Part shown: in pieces, positions 7,776-16,431 of the stretch
Layout of the letters: every line of letters starts with the position of its first letter
Numbering within the stretch: the stretch's first letter is position 1
Source of the DNA: Rhizorhapis sp. SPR117
GTDB lineage: Bacteria; Pseudomonadota; Alphaproteobacteria; Sphingomonadales; Sphingomonadaceae
NCBI RefSeq assembly: GCF_021742065.1
Contig: NZ_JAKKIE010000035.1
Location: 1-40,611, forward strand
Reading direction: 5' to 3'
Length of the DNA stretch: 40,611 nucleotides
Made by a program: the position numbers and the translations under genes
Notes under the pieces: generated by a model
Seen by the model: the letters and a program-made list of their open reading frames with translations, nothing else
Databases searched by the model: none
What the model was told of the DNA's origin: nothing

Positions 7776-10181
7776 TTATGATTGTTGCGGAAGTTCGGTC
7801 GAAGCAAGACCCGCTGCGACGGCTTCATCGACATGCTCCAGCCATATGAACTCCAGCTTCTCACGCGCTTTTTCGGGGATGTCGTCATAATCCCTTCGGT
7901 TGCGGGCCGGAAGCATGACCCGCTTGATCCCGGCGCTGGCCGCGGCGACCACCTTTTCCCTGATGCCGCCTACCGGCAGCACAAGGCCGCGTAGCGATAT
8001 CTCGCCGGTCATTGCCGTGTCACTGCGGACGGTTCGGCCTGTCAGCAGGGACACGAGGGCCGTGAACATGGCAACCCCTGCGCTTGGGCCGTCCTTCGGC
8101 GTTGCACCGGCCGGGACGTGTATGTGAATGTCATTCTTCTCGAACCGGCCCGCATCAACCCCCAGGCTCTCCGCCCGCGATTTGATAAGGCTGAGCGCCG
8201 CCTGAGCGCTCTCCCGCATGACGTCTCCCAACTGGCCGGTCAGGATCAGCCGGCCTGAACCCGGCATGATGGTGGCTTCAATGAACAGGATATCACCGCC
8301 CACGGGTGTCCAGGCAAGGCCAGTCGCCACACCCGGCACGCTGGTGCGCTGCGCGACCTCGCTTTCGAAACGCGGTGCGCCCAGCATGGTGGTCAGATTA
8401 TCCGGCGAAATTTTTACATGCGCCTGAAGATTCTCTGCAACCTGCATGGCGGCATAGCGAAATGCCTTTCCGATCTCGCGTTCCAGGTTTCGCACGCCTG
8501 CTTCGCGCGTATAGTTGCGGATGATCTCCGTCAGCGCGCCATCATCGATCTCGGCCTGATCCGCTTGAAGGCCATTGGCCGCCAGTTGCCGTGGCGCCAG
8601 ATAACGGCGGGCGATGTGCAGCTTCTCGTCTTCGGTATAGCCCGCCAGCGAGATGACCTCCATCCGATCGCGCAGGGCGGGGGGGATGGTATCGAGCATA
8701 TTGGCCGTAGCAATGAAAACGATGCGGCTAAGATCGAATGGCACCCCAAGATAATTGTCCCTGAACGTGGCGTTCTGTTCCGGGTCCAGCACTTCCAGCA
8801 TCGCAGCGGACGGGTCGCCGTGGACACCGCTGCCAAGCTTGTCGATTTCATCGAGCATCAATACGCAGTTGCGTGTGCCTGCCCTGCGGATTGCCTGAAT
8901 GACGTTGCCGGGCAGGGCGCCGATATAGGTCCTCCTGTGTCCCCGGATTTCGGCCTCGTCATGGACCCCGCCCAGGCTGACGCGAACGAACTTCCGGTCC
9001 ATGGCGCGCGCAATCGATTGGCCCAGCGATGTCTTGCCGACTCCCGGCGGTCCGGCAAAACAAAGGATTGGCGCCTTGCCTTGGGGAGCGAGTTTGCGCA
9101 CCGCCAGATATTCGATGATCCGCTGTTTGATCTTGTCGAGGTCGTAATGATCCTCATCCAGAATGCGACGCGCCTGTGTTATGTCGATCGGCTCTTCATC
9201 CGGCAGTGCCCAGGGCAGTTCTGTCAACCAGTCGAGATAGGTGCGCACCATCCCGTGTTCGGCCGCGGCTTCAGGCATGCGTTCAAGGCGGCGCAGTTCT
9301 CTGCGTGCCTGTTCCTCAACCTCGGCTGGCATTCCTGCCTTTGCGATAGCGTCATTTATTTCGGCAATTTCGGCGGATTTGCCTTCGTCCTCGCCAAGCT
9401 GGCGCTGGATTGCGGCCAATTGTTCGCGCAGCAAAGCTTCACGCTGCCTGTTGGTGAGTGTCGTTTCGACATCGCGTCCGATTTCCTGCCTCAGGCGCAG
9501 CACTTCAAGCCGTTGGGCGAGCAGCCGGGAACTCTTGTCCAGCCGCTCGCGCAGATCTGTTGTTTCCAGGATTTCCTGCTTTTGCTCCGCAGACAGGTCG
9601 AGATAGGCCGTCACCAGATCCGCAAGCGCACTGGCCGAACTGATGTTCTGAACGGTCGCGGCAAGTTCTGGAGGCGCCTGCGGCAGTAATTCTATGGCCT
9701 CCATGGCCTGCTGCCTGAGGTGCAGCAGTCTTGCCTCAATTTCTGGCGTCGTTTCCTGGCTTTCCTCAATCGGCTGGACGCGAGCGGCGAGATAGGGCCA
9801 GCCTTCCAGAAACTCCACGATACGGAAACGCTGCACGCCCTGGACGATGAGATGATGACTCCCGTCGGGTGCCGTTACATAGCGCAATATATTGGCGATT
9901 GTGCCCATGTCGTGCATGTCGGCAGGGGAGGGATCGGTTGTCTCTGCGTTGCGCTGCATGACGACGCCGATCGGGCGCTCGGCACGGACGGCGGCCTGCG
10001 CTGCGGCAACGGACTTTGGACGTCCTATTGTGAGCGGCAGGGCCAGTTCGGGAAACAGGACGAAATTACGCACTGGCACAATGATGACGGCGTCTTCGGG
10101 CAGGTCAGGAGATGGCTGCGTTCCGTTTGGCAATGGATTCGCGGCCTCTTGCGCGGCTTGTTTTTGCACTACATCGGTCAT
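7776..10181 (-). CDS. lon: ATP-dependent protease Lon
   Basis: Cytoplasmic AAA+ serine protease that degrades misfolded and regulatory proteins. Order of domains: LAN substrate-binding domain (about residues 30-230), coiled coil (240-310), AAA+ module with Walker A GPPGVGKT at 377-384 and the Walker B-type LDEIDKLG, and a C-terminal protease domain with the Ser-Lys dyad Ser700 (DGPSAG) and Lys743, the same 43-residue spacing as E. coli Lon. The length of 801 residues is normal. Its start overlaps the stop of an Hsp20 gene (ATGA at 10178-10181), so chaperone and protease are translated together. Sphingomonads usually also carry a housekeeping Lon beside clpX; this may be an accessory copy. Confidence 0.96.
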   Translation of the reverse strand: MTDVVQKQAAQEAANPLPNGTQPSPDLPEDAVIIVPVRNFVLFPELALPLTIGRPKSVAAAQAAVRAERPIGVVMQRNAETTDPSPADMHDMGTIANILRYVTAPDGSHHLIVQGVQRFRIVEFLEGWPYLAARVQPIEESQETTPEIEARLLHLRQQAMEAIELLPQAPPELAATVQNISSASALADLVTAYLDLSAEQKQEILETTDLRERLDKSSRLLAQRLEVLRLRQEIGRDVETTLTNRQREALLREQLAAIQRQLGEDEGKSAEIAEINDAIAKAGMPAEVEEQARRELRRLERMPEAAAEHGMVRTYLDWLTELPWALPDEEPIDITQARRILDEDHYDLDKIKQRIIEYLAVRKLAPQGKAPILCFAGPPGVGKTSLGQSIARAMDRKFVRVSLGGVHDEAEIRGHRRTYIGALPGNVIQAIRRAGTRNCVLMLDEIDKLGSGVHGDPSAAMLEVLDPEQNATFRDNYLGVPFDLSRIVFIATANMLDTIPPALRDRMEVISLAGYTEDEKLHIARRYLAPRQLAANGLQADQAEIDDGALTEIIRNYTREAGVRNLEREIGKAFRYAAMQVAENLQAHVKISPDNLTTMLGAPRFESEVAQRTSVPGVATGLAWTPVGGDILFIEATIMPGSGRLILTGQLGDVMRESAQAALSLIKSRAESLGVDAGRFEKNDIHIHVPAGATPKDGPSAGVAMFTALVSLLTGRTVRSDTAMTGEISLRGLVLPVGGIREKVVAAASAGIKRVMLPARNRRDYDDIPEKAREKLEFIWLEHVDEAVAAGLASTELPQQS

Positions 10182-10600
10182 CGCGGGCCTCTTGTGGCTG
10201 AAGCTTTCCGGAGGGTGACGACCAGACAGCCATTGCTTTTCAATTGCCGCGCTGCGCCATAGCGTCCCGGCGGTAGCGCCAGCCTTCGCTCAAAACGTCC
10301 CTGTGGCAGTTCCAGACGGTGAATGATCGCATGACGCAATTCCGGGGGAAAACGCCTGTGCCCGATGATAACGAGTGTGCCGTCTTCGATTCGCGTGACT
10401 ACCTGATCAAGATCGACACCCGGAAGAGCAATAATGATCAGAATTTCCTCATCAGTCTCCAGCATGTCGATGGGCGGTTCCCAGCATGTCTGACCAGGTG
10501 CCGAACTGCCCGGTGCAAAGCTCTGGCCGTGCAGCCTTTCGAGCTTGCGGAGCATCTCTATGGCCTCAGACCATATCCAGTCGCGCGAGCGGGAATCCAT
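10178..10600 (-). CDS. Hsp20 family protein coupled to Lon
   Basis: A 140-residue small heat shock protein with an alpha-crystallin domain from about residue 42 (EPPIDMLETDEEILIIIALPGVDLDQV) to 130, ending in CLVVTLRKA. It is shorter and clearly diverged from the Hsp20 at 4054-4515. The gene overlaps lon by 4 bases and follows a 44-codon ORF by 6 bases, so three reading frames may be cotranslated. A plausible role is to hold clients for refolding or for Lon; that link is inferred from gene order. No ROSE-type pairing was seen at its ribosome-binding site. Confidence 0.88.
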   Translation of the reverse strand: MDSRSRDWIWSEAIEMLRKLERLHGQSFAPGSSAPGQTCWEPPIDMLETDEEILIIIALPGVDLDQVVTRIEDGTLVIIGHRRFPPELRHAIIHRLELPQGRFERRLALPPGRYGAARQLKSNGCLVVTLRKASATRGPR

Positions 10601-10606
10601 CGCAAA

Positions 10607-10741
10607 TCATCCTTCAGCAAAACTCAGGCGGCAATCCTGGTGGGTATCCAAATCAAAATGCACCACACCAGCGTATCGTTCCTCAGCAGCCCAGGCCTTG
10701 CCATACGTATATGACCTTAATTGGGGCGTTCTGATCGTCAT
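10607..10741 (-). CDS. Candidate 44-residue protein upstream of hsp20-lon
   Basis: A short frame beginning MTIRTPQLRSYTYGKAW and ending ...RLSFAEG, followed after 6 bases by the hsp20 start; the AAGGA near its stop would serve as the hsp20 ribosome-binding site. I do not recognise the family. It is acidic with several aromatic residues and lacks membrane segments or cysteine pairs. Its own ribosome-binding site is weak, so it may instead be untranslated leader. The tight spacing is the main support. Confidence 0.35.
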   Translation of the reverse strand: MTIRTPQLRSYTYGKAWAAEERYAGVVHFDLDTHQDCRLSFAEG

Positions 10742-10820
10742 ATTCGCTTCGGGTTCCCCGGATCTGAGCGCCGGACGCGGGTGCTCATCGCTACTGGTAA
10801 TGCCAAGGGCAGCATGAAGC

Positions 10821-10846
10821 GGAACCACTTGCCCGTGCTTTCCGTT
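10821..10846 (+). promoter_or_regulatory. EcfG-type general stress promoter before topoisomerase IB
   Basis: GGAAC at 10821-10825 and CGTT at 10843-10846 are spaced by 17 bases, matching the -35/-10 pattern of EcfG-dependent promoters in alphaproteobacteria. It points toward the topoisomerase gene that starts 144 bases later. The rest of 10601-10989 holds the small minus-strand ORF and nothing else clear. Confidence 0.5.
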
Positions 10847-10989
10847 TCAACCGGGATTGCGAACGGCTGGCATGCGTCGCGGCTGTACTCGATGGCTACC
10901 ATACTGGATGCTTTGCCCGATGAATCCGTGCGGGATGGTCTCGTTATTATATTGCCGCCCTTGGGCGCCTCCAGGGCGGAGGCGAGGAC

Positions 10990-11964
10990 GTGCTTGTCTT
11001 TGCTGACGATGGAATGCCGGGCATCAGTCGGCGGAAATGCGGGCGTGGATGGACGTGGTGGAACAGCCAAGGTCAGCGGATTACCGATCCGAAGGAGATT
11101 GAACGGCTGAAACATATCGGGCTGCCCCCGGCCTATGAACGCGCATGGTTCTGCCCAGACCCGCGCGGTCATATTCAGGCGACTGGTTTTGATGAAAAGG
11201 GCCGCAAACAATATCGTTACCACCCCGATTTTCGGGCACAGCAGGAAGCGGGAAAGTTCGCAAATTGCATCTCTTTCGCGCAGAATCTCCCGCGGATTCG
11301 CAGACGTGTTGAGCGGGATCTGACGCGCCCCGGCCTGGATCGGACCAAAGTGGTCGCCGCCGTAGTACGGCTGCTCGATGAAAGCGCCATTCGGGTGGGG
11401 AATGAGGATTATGCGCGCAAGAACCGCAGCTTTGGCGCGACGACGCTGCGTACGCGCCATGCGCGGCTCAACGGAACCGAGTTGCGGTTACGTTTTGTCG
11501 CAAAGTCGGGCCGGAAGCAAACCATCGCAGTCGAAGATCCGTTGCTGACGCGGGTGGTTCGCCGGTGTCAGGATCTGCCAGAACAGCATCTCTTCGCTTA
11601 TGCCGATGAAGCGGGAGAAATACATGCCGTCAGCTCCAGCGACGTCAACGATTATATCCGCCAAAGCATGGGCCAGAATTTCACCGCGAAGCATTTTCGG
11701 ACCTGGGCCGCGAGCGTTATCGCTTATGAACAACTGCTTGCCGCGGGCGCGAATGGGTTGCCGCTGCGAAAGATGCTGGAACCTGTCGCTCAGTCATTGG
11801 GCAATACTCCTGCCATAGCCCGCAAATCCTATATTCATCCGGCACTGATTGACCTCGCGAAGAATCGAAAGAGAGTTGAGCGACGCGGCCAGCGAAAAAC
11901 CAAATATTATTCTGCCGCGGAACGGGAATTGATCGTTTTTCTGGAAAAAGCCAATGAGGCGTGA
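10990..11964 (+). CDS. DNA topoisomerase IB (poxvirus type)
   Basis: Relaxes supercoils by transient single-strand cuts through a 3'-phosphotyrosine. The 324-residue protein has the N-terminal domain with GRGWTWWNSQGQRITDPKEIERLK, followed by CPDPRGHIQATGFDEKGRKQYRYH, and the catalytic domain with VGNEDYARKNRSFGATTLRTRH, the KHFRTWAASV motif and the Tyr nucleophile in ARKSYIHP near the C-terminus. The GTG start at 10990 has GGCGGAGG upstream and gives VLVFADDGMPGISRR, as in relatives. In alphaproteobacteria such enzymes are often stress-associated; an EcfG-like promoter lies upstream. Confidence 0.93.
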   Translation: MLVFADDGMPGISRRKCGRGWTWWNSQGQRITDPKEIERLKHIGLPPAYERAWFCPDPRGHIQATGFDEKGRKQYRYHPDFRAQQEAGKFANCISFAQNLPRIRRRVERDLTRPGLDRTKVVAAVVRLLDESAIRVGNEDYARKNRSFGATTLRTRHARLNGTELRLRFVAKSGRKQTIAVEDPLLTRVVRRCQDLPEQHLFAYADEAGEIHAVSSSDVNDYIRQSMGQNFTAKHFRTWAASVIAYEQLLAAGANGLPLRKMLEPVAQSLGNTPAIARKSYIHPALIDLAKNRKRVERRGQRKTKYYSAAERELIVFLEKANEA

Positions 11965-12052
11965 ACGAGCCTCCGCTCGTCGGCGCGTCCCCTTTGAGCG
12001 GAAGGCGCAGCAGTTGGCAGGCTTGCCGCTACTGCGTCCCCAGCGACGCACA

Positions 12053-12077
12053 GGAACGTATCGCCATATCGTCAGTT
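12053..12077 (+). promoter_or_regulatory. EcfG-type promoter of the 75-residue protein
   Basis: GGAAC (12053-12057), 17 bases, then GTT (12075-12077). The start codon at 12100 follows closely, so transcription from about 12085 would give a very short leader containing AGGAG. The surrounding 60 bases recur at 35830-35894. Confidence 0.7.
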
Positions 12078-12099
12078 GCTAGGACAAAGGAGAATATCG

Positions 12100-12327
12100 A
12101 TGTCTGTCCTTTCCTCTCTTTGGCGCAAGCTGGTTTATATTCAACCTGACGATCGACCCAAAAACCTTGAAGTGGAGCAGGAGAATCTGCGCCAGCCGCA
12201 GCGAGCAGGTGAGCCGCCGCGCCCGGCGACAGAATATCCAGGCACAAAGGATTCCACGCGATCGGATCAATTCGAGAAATATCCGGGGTCGGGCGCTGAT
12301 TTGCAGAATAAGCCGCGCAACAATTGA
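12100..12327 (+). CDS. Small stress-regulated hypothetical protein
   Basis: A 75-residue protein starting MSVLSSLWRKLVYIQPDD, with AGGAG 7 bases before the ATG. After about residue 20 it is very polar, with many Pro, Glu, Gln, Arg and Asn, and looks disordered; there is no signal peptide, membrane segment or cysteine. I do not recognise the family. The EcfG-type promoter directly in front is the best clue and points to the general stress response. It converges with the hemerythrin-like gene; the 90-base gap between them has only weak hairpins. Confidence 0.7.
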   Translation: MSVLSSLWRKLVYIQPDDRPKNLEVEQENLRQPQRAGEPPRPATEYPGTKDSTRSDQFEKYPGSGADLQNKPRNN

Positions 12328-12417
12328 TCTGACACTGATTTAGAAACGCGGCGGGGCAGCCGAAAGCAGCGAATTGAGAGGCATCTGCTGCCCGTCAGAT
12401 GGCGATAGCACCGTTCG

Positions 12418-12930
12418 TCAGGCGGGCATCAGGTTCACGGCACTCGGTCTGGCTGGCGGCAAGCCATCGGCTTTTGCCTGGGCAAGCAATTCTTCCTTTC
12501 GCATTTCCATCTGGTTTCGCAGATCGGCCAGGTCGACATCCGTTTTGCGGCACTGGGCGAACATGCCCTCTTTGGGCATTTCTTCCTCATGAACATGATG
12601 CTTGATCTCTTCCGACAGCACCTTGACCTTGGCATCGAAAAAGTCGCTGTTGGGTGATCCGGCCTCGATATCGTTGATGAGCACCTTCGCGCCGTCATGT
12701 TCGACATAGGCTTCGTCAAGCGTTTTATTCTCGATCCTGCCGCGGAAGGCGGGATAGAATATCTCTTCCTCGATCGATGTATGAACCTTCAGTTCGGTGC
12801 ATATTTCTTTTGCCAGCTCTTGCTTGCGGCTTGTCGATCCCGCCTTTTCATATTGCTCGAAAAGAGTCTCGACTTTGCGGTGATCAGCTTTGAGAAGTGC
12901 AATCGCATCCGTGAATTTGCTGTCGCTCAT
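12418..12930 (-). CDS. Hemerythrin-like HHE domain protein
   Basis: A 170-residue four-helix-bundle protein that likely binds a non-haem di-iron centre. Candidate ligands lie in DHRKVETLFEQYEK, VHTSIEEEIFYPAF, EHDGAKVLINDI and HHVHEEEMPKEGMF, the helix-by-helix His/Glu pattern of the family. The start at 12930 has GGAGG 7 bases upstream; earlier starts add an unrelated tail. Such proteins are linked to oxygen, nitric oxide or iron stress, but the ligand here is unknown. The C-terminal 30 residues are Pro/Ala-rich. Confidence 0.88.
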   Translation of the reverse strand: MSDSKFTDAIALLKADHRKVETLFEQYEKAGSTSRKQELAKEICTELKVHTSIEEEIFYPAFRGRIENKTLDEAYVEHDGAKVLINDIEAGSPNSDFFDAKVKVLSEEIKHHVHEEEMPKEGMFAQCRKTDVDLADLRNQMEMRKEELLAQAKADGLPPARPSAVNLMPA

Positions 12931-13182
12931 GTTAGCCTCCATAGTGGTTTGCTTTGAATTCCCGGCGGGCCGGGTTGGTTCCCGCCATTTGCGACGAGCA
13001 GAAGGCATCCATCAGTCCAGCGTTGCGCGCGCCCTTCAGAGGGATTGTCATGGCCGTTGGGCGCAGAGCGCAGCGCCTGATCACGCTTCATCGAAAACTT
13101 CATTTAATTCGGAACTCTGACCTGATCCCATTCGTCTGGGCTTGCAGAGCGGGGCAATTACAAGCGGCGCAGGAGTGTGAAA

Positions 13183-13857
13183 ATGCCTCATCCCTCTCTT
13201 AAGATTGCTGGCGCGTCGGCGGCCATCCTCGCGCTCTCGGGAGCTTTTGCGTTAAGGTCTGTACTGGAAGACAGAAAAGAGAAGCAGCGACAAGGCGATG
13301 ATGCGCCCGGTCGCACGGCCAGGCGGCGCTTTGGTGATTATGCGGTGGCTGGACGCACCGTAACCATCGCTCGTCCGCAGCATGAACTCTATGCATTCTG
13401 GCGGGATTTTGAAAACCTTGCCGGCTTCATGGAGAATATCGAAAGCATACGGCGCACCGGAGCGGAAGGGCGTACCCTGTGGACCATTCGGGCACCTGCG
13501 GGAAATACCGTCGAAATAGAAACGGAAATTGTGAAGGAAGAAGACGGGCATCTGATCGCCTGGCGTTCCATTCCGGGATCCGATGTAGAGACAGAGGGTC
13601 GCGTAACGTTCGAAAAAGCCCCGGGCGAGCGGGGCACGCGTGTCAGTGCCACCATTGCGTATAAACCCATAGGTGGGGCCATGGGTCGGGCTTTGGCCAA
13701 ATTGTTTCTGCGAGAACCCGAAATCCAGACACGTCACGATCTGAAGCGGTTCAAAATGATGATGGAAGCAGGAGAAATCGCAACTTCGGTCCGACGTCGG
13801 GACCAGACACGTGCCGCCAGACAAGCCAAAAAATCACGTGAGAAAGAGGAGGCCTGA
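13183..13857 (+). CDS. Membrane-anchored SRPBCC (cyclase/dehydrase-type) protein
   Basis: A 224-residue protein with one N-terminal hydrophobic segment (about 6-26), a basic linker, and an SRPBCC/START-like domain (about 55-195) containing LYAFWRDFENLAGFMENIESI and later RVTFEKAPGERGTRV. This fold forms a hydrophobic ligand cavity; the ligand is unknown. The ATG at 13183 has AGGAG 7 bases before it. The zinc alcohol dehydrogenase starts 2 bases after its stop, so they form an operon. This SRPBCC-ADH pairing is, to my knowledge, common in alphaproteobacterial stress loci, without a settled function. Confidence 0.85.
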   Translation: MPHPSLKIAGASAAILALSGAFALRSVLEDRKEKQRQGDDAPGRTARRRFGDYAVAGRTVTIARPQHELYAFWRDFENLAGFMENIESIRRTGAEGRTLWTIRAPAGNTVEIETEIVKEEDGHLIAWRSIPGSDVETEGRVTFEKAPGERGTRVSATIAYKPIGGAMGRALAKLFLREPEIQTRHDLKRFKMMMEAGEIATSVRRRDQTRAARQAKKSREKEEA

Positions 13858-13859
13858 AC

Positions 13860-15047
13860 ATGCGCGCATTGACATGGCATGGCAGCAAGGACGTTCGCAT
13901 CGAAACCGTTCCTGACCCGGAAATCATCAATCCTCGCGACGCCATCATAAAAGTAACGTCGACGGCGATCTGCGGATCCGATCTGCACCTTTACGATGGT
14001 GTGATCCCCGGCATGCAGTCGGGCGACATACTGGGTCATGAATTCATGGGCGAGGTGGTGGATACGGGACCCAAGAGCAGTCTGCAAAAAGGGCAGCGCG
14101 TGGTGGTGCCCTTCACCATCGCATGCGGCGCATGCTTCCATTGTTCCCAACACCAATATTCCGCCTGCTCCAACAGCAATCCTGTCGAAAAACAGGATAT
14201 TTCCGCAGCACTCTATGGTCATCCGATGAGCGGCCTTTTCGGCTATTCCCATCTGACCGGCGGTTATTCCGGCGGGCAGGCCGAATATGTGCGCGTGCCT
14301 TATAGCGACATAGGCCCCGTGGTCGTCCCGGACGGTATGGAGGACGATGAGGTACTGTTCCTTTCTGACATATTGCCCACGGGATGGATGGCCGCAAAGA
14401 ATGCCGATATTCAGCCCGATGATACGGTGGCGGTATGGGGATGCGGTCCGGTCGGCCTGTTCGCGGTTCAGTCGGCAATTCTGCTCGGCGCGGCGCGTGT
14501 GATCGCCATCGATCACTGGCCACACCGCCTGGAGCTGGCACGTCAGCTGGGCGCGGACATCATCAATTTCCGCGAAACCCACGTGCGCGAAGCTCTGATC
14601 GAAATGTCCGGCGGCATAGGCGTCGATGCGGTAATCGATGCCGTGGGAATGGAAGCGCATGGCTTTGCCCTCGATAATATGCTCGATATCGCCAAGCAGA
14701 AAGTCGGCATTGGCGTAGATCGTGCTTCGGCTCTCAAGCAGGCGCTGCTCGCGGTGCGCCTTGGCGGGCGCGTGTCCATTCCAGGCGTCTATGGCGGCAT
14801 GACGGACAAGTTTCCGCTCGGCGCACTGATGGAAAAGGGACTGCAGATTCGTACCGGCCAGACTCATGTCCAGGCGTACACCGCCGAGCTGCTCGACCTG
14901 ATCCAGCAAGGGGAGTTGGATACCACCTTCCTGATCAGCCACCGCCTTCCGCTCGAAGAAGCCCCGCGAGGATATGAGTGCTTCCACGACAATCAGAATG
15001 AATGGACCAAAGTTGTCCTCAAACCCCAAATGGAGATGATACACTGA
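13860..15047 (+). CDS. Zinc-dependent alcohol dehydrogenase (formaldehyde dehydrogenase-like)
   Basis: A 395-residue medium-chain dehydrogenase. Catalytic zinc ligands Cys38 and His60-Glu61 lie in AICGSDLH and GHEFMGEV; the structural zinc is held by Cys89, Cys92, Cys95 and Cys103. The Rossmann nucleotide-binding segment is VAVWGCGPVGLFAVQSAILLG, followed by an acidic residue in IDHWPHR, which favours NAD. The length and the insert near LYGHPMSGLFGYSHLTGG resemble glutathione-independent formaldehyde dehydrogenases and related ADHs. Substrate unproven. It is coupled to the SRPBCC gene. Confidence 0.9.
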   Translation: MRALTWHGSKDVRIETVPDPEIINPRDAIIKVTSTAICGSDLHLYDGVIPGMQSGDILGHEFMGEVVDTGPKSSLQKGQRVVVPFTIACGACFHCSQHQYSACSNSNPVEKQDISAALYGHPMSGLFGYSHLTGGYSGGQAEYVRVPYSDIGPVVVPDGMEDDEVLFLSDILPTGWMAAKNADIQPDDTVAVWGCGPVGLFAVQSAILLGAARVIAIDHWPHRLELARQLGADIINFRETHVREALIEMSGGIGVDAVIDAVGMEAHGFALDNMLDIAKQKVGIGVDRASALKQALLAVRLGGRVSIPGVYGGMTDKFPLGALMEKGLQIRTGQTHVQAYTAELLDLIQQGELDTTFLISHRLPLEEAPRGYECFHDNQNEWTKVVLKPQMEMIH

Positions 15048-15144
15048 ATGATGCCCCAGCAAGTTCGCAATCGCCCATGCATTGCTCCTGGGAACACGGC
15101 GCTGCGTTATGTGCTGCTTTCGCCCCAACAGCTTGTAAACCGTC

Positions 15145-15160
15145 CGGTCAATATTGACCG
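15145..15160. repeat. Perfect 16-bp palindrome over the tolC-like stop codon
   Basis: CGGTCAATATTGACCG is a complete palindrome whose left half includes the stop codon of the outer membrane protein gene. It could be an operator, but nothing nearby needs one: both flanking genes converge here. The 100-base gap holds nothing else. Confidence 0.4.
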
Positions 15161-16431
15161 AGCAGCGCCCGCAATTGATAGGCCGCGACGACGACTCCCC
15201 CCTCCGCCTGGGTAGCGCCGGTGGAAGCAGCAATGGCGTCACGTTCTGCATCGAGAAGCGCAAGATGCGGCTTGCTTCCGGTCTGAACTTCCAGCCGGAC
15301 GCTGCGTAGCGCTTCCTGGCTGGCTTCGTCCTGGGCCTGCCTTGCAAGGCGGACGTCACGCGCGGTTCGCAGACCCTGCCAGGTCCTGATAACCGCCTCC
15401 TGTATATCCGCCTGGGCCGCCCGGAGTTGCGCCATTGCCGCATCGCGCTTGCCGTCTGCTTCCTCCACTTTGCCCGCGGTACGCCCACTGTCGAAGATAT
15501 TCCAGCGTGCACGAACGCCGACCGTTACTGAATCCGCAGCATAGTCAGGGAAAAATTGATCACGGACCGAGGATGCCTCGGCGAAGGCGCTCACCGCTGG
15601 AAGATAGCCGGATCGGCTACCACGCGCAGCCGCGTGGGCGGCATCGACCGCAGCGCGTGCCTGTGCGATGCGGGGGCTGTTCGTCATGGCTATGCTCACC
15701 GCCTCGTCAAGCTCCGCAGGTGTTGTCGGGGCGAGGGGCAGGGGAGCCAGATCATCGGGAGTGCTTCCCACCAGATTGACGAAATGTGCTCGCGCGAGCG
15801 CCTGATCGCCTTCCGCCTGCGCCATGCCTGCCTCTGCTTCGGCCAAGCGGGCTTTTGCCTGCGACACGTCCGTACTGGGACTGTCGCCGGATTGAAAGCG
15901 CAGCTTTGCCTGCCGCAATATCTCCGTCATTTCGGATTTGAGCTTGCCATAATGTTCAAGCTGCTTCGCCGCGACCAACACATCGCTATAGGCTTGCGCT
16001 ACTGACGCGGCGAGTTCTGCCCGCGTCGCATCAACGTGTGCTCGCGCGGCTGCACGGCCCGCCTTGGCCTGACCGATCGCGCCGGAAATCGCGCCGCCGG
16101 CGAACAGAGGCTGCTCGATGCCAGCCTGCGCCATTCGGGGCGTTGTGGAGGCAGCCTGAAGGCCGAAAAATCCTCGCGGATCAATCCGGCCAGTACCGAT
16201 GCTACCGCTCACGCCAAGCAGCGGCAGCCCCGCTCCGCGCGCTTGCGTGACAGCGCCATCGGCGGCGCGGGCCTCTGCTTCAGCCTGAGCGAGGCGGGGC
16301 GCATGTTGGATCGCCTCGGCAATGGCTTCATCCAGCGTCTTGGCGTTTGCCGGGGCTGCAAACGCCAAGATGGCTGCTCCGATAATGGCGGCAGCGCATA
16401 CTCTTGTTCGCGTGCAATCAGCGAAAGGCAT
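15148..16431 (-). CDS. TolC family outer membrane efflux protein
   Basis: Outer-membrane channel for tripartite efflux. The 427-residue protein has a signal peptide (basic start, hydrophobic AAIIGAAILAFAAPANA), then the two repeated OEP halves: TLDEAIAEAIQHAPRLAQAEAE and later ELDEAVSIAMTNSPRIAQARAAVDAA, with long heptad-rich Ala/Gln/Glu helices. It overlaps the DUF2892 gene by 14 bases and so belongs to the SQR-DUF2892-TolC transcript. The adaptor and RND pump it probably serves lie in the divergent operon at 18419-22659. Confidence 0.9.
   Translation of the reverse strand: MPFADCTRTRVCAAAIIGAAILAFAAPANAKTLDEAIAEAIQHAPRLAQAEAEARAADGAVTQARGAGLPLLGVSGSIGTGRIDPRGFFGLQAASTTPRMAQAGIEQPLFAGGAISGAIGQAKAGRAAARAHVDATRAELAASVAQAYSDVLVAAKQLEHYGKLKSEMTEILRQAKLRFQSGDSPSTDVSQAKARLAEAEAGMAQAEGDQALARAHFVNLVGSTPDDLAPLPLAPTTPAELDEAVSIAMTNSPRIAQARAAVDAAHAAARGSRSGYLPAVSAFAEASSVRDQFFPDYAADSVTVGVRARWNIFDSGRTAGKVEEADGKRDAAMAQLRAAQADIQEAVIRTWQGLRTARDVRLARQAQDEASQEALRSVRLEVQTGSKPHLALLDAERDAIAASTGATQAEGGVVVAAYQLRALLGQY

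Noticed and set aside
8418..9689. 423-codon plus-strand frame inside lon
   Set aside because: Lon is intact and fully conserved on the other strand; this is a codon-bias shadow.
13111..13136. Possible EcfG promoter before the SRPBCC gene (GGAAC-N17-CGTC)
   Set aside because: The -10 ends in C instead of T and no other support exists; too weak to list as a feature.
13734..15512. 592-codon open frame on the minus strand
   Set aside because: It is antisense to the SRPBCC and alcohol dehydrogenase genes, which have clear family motifs and operon spacing; the antisense protein shows no domain.
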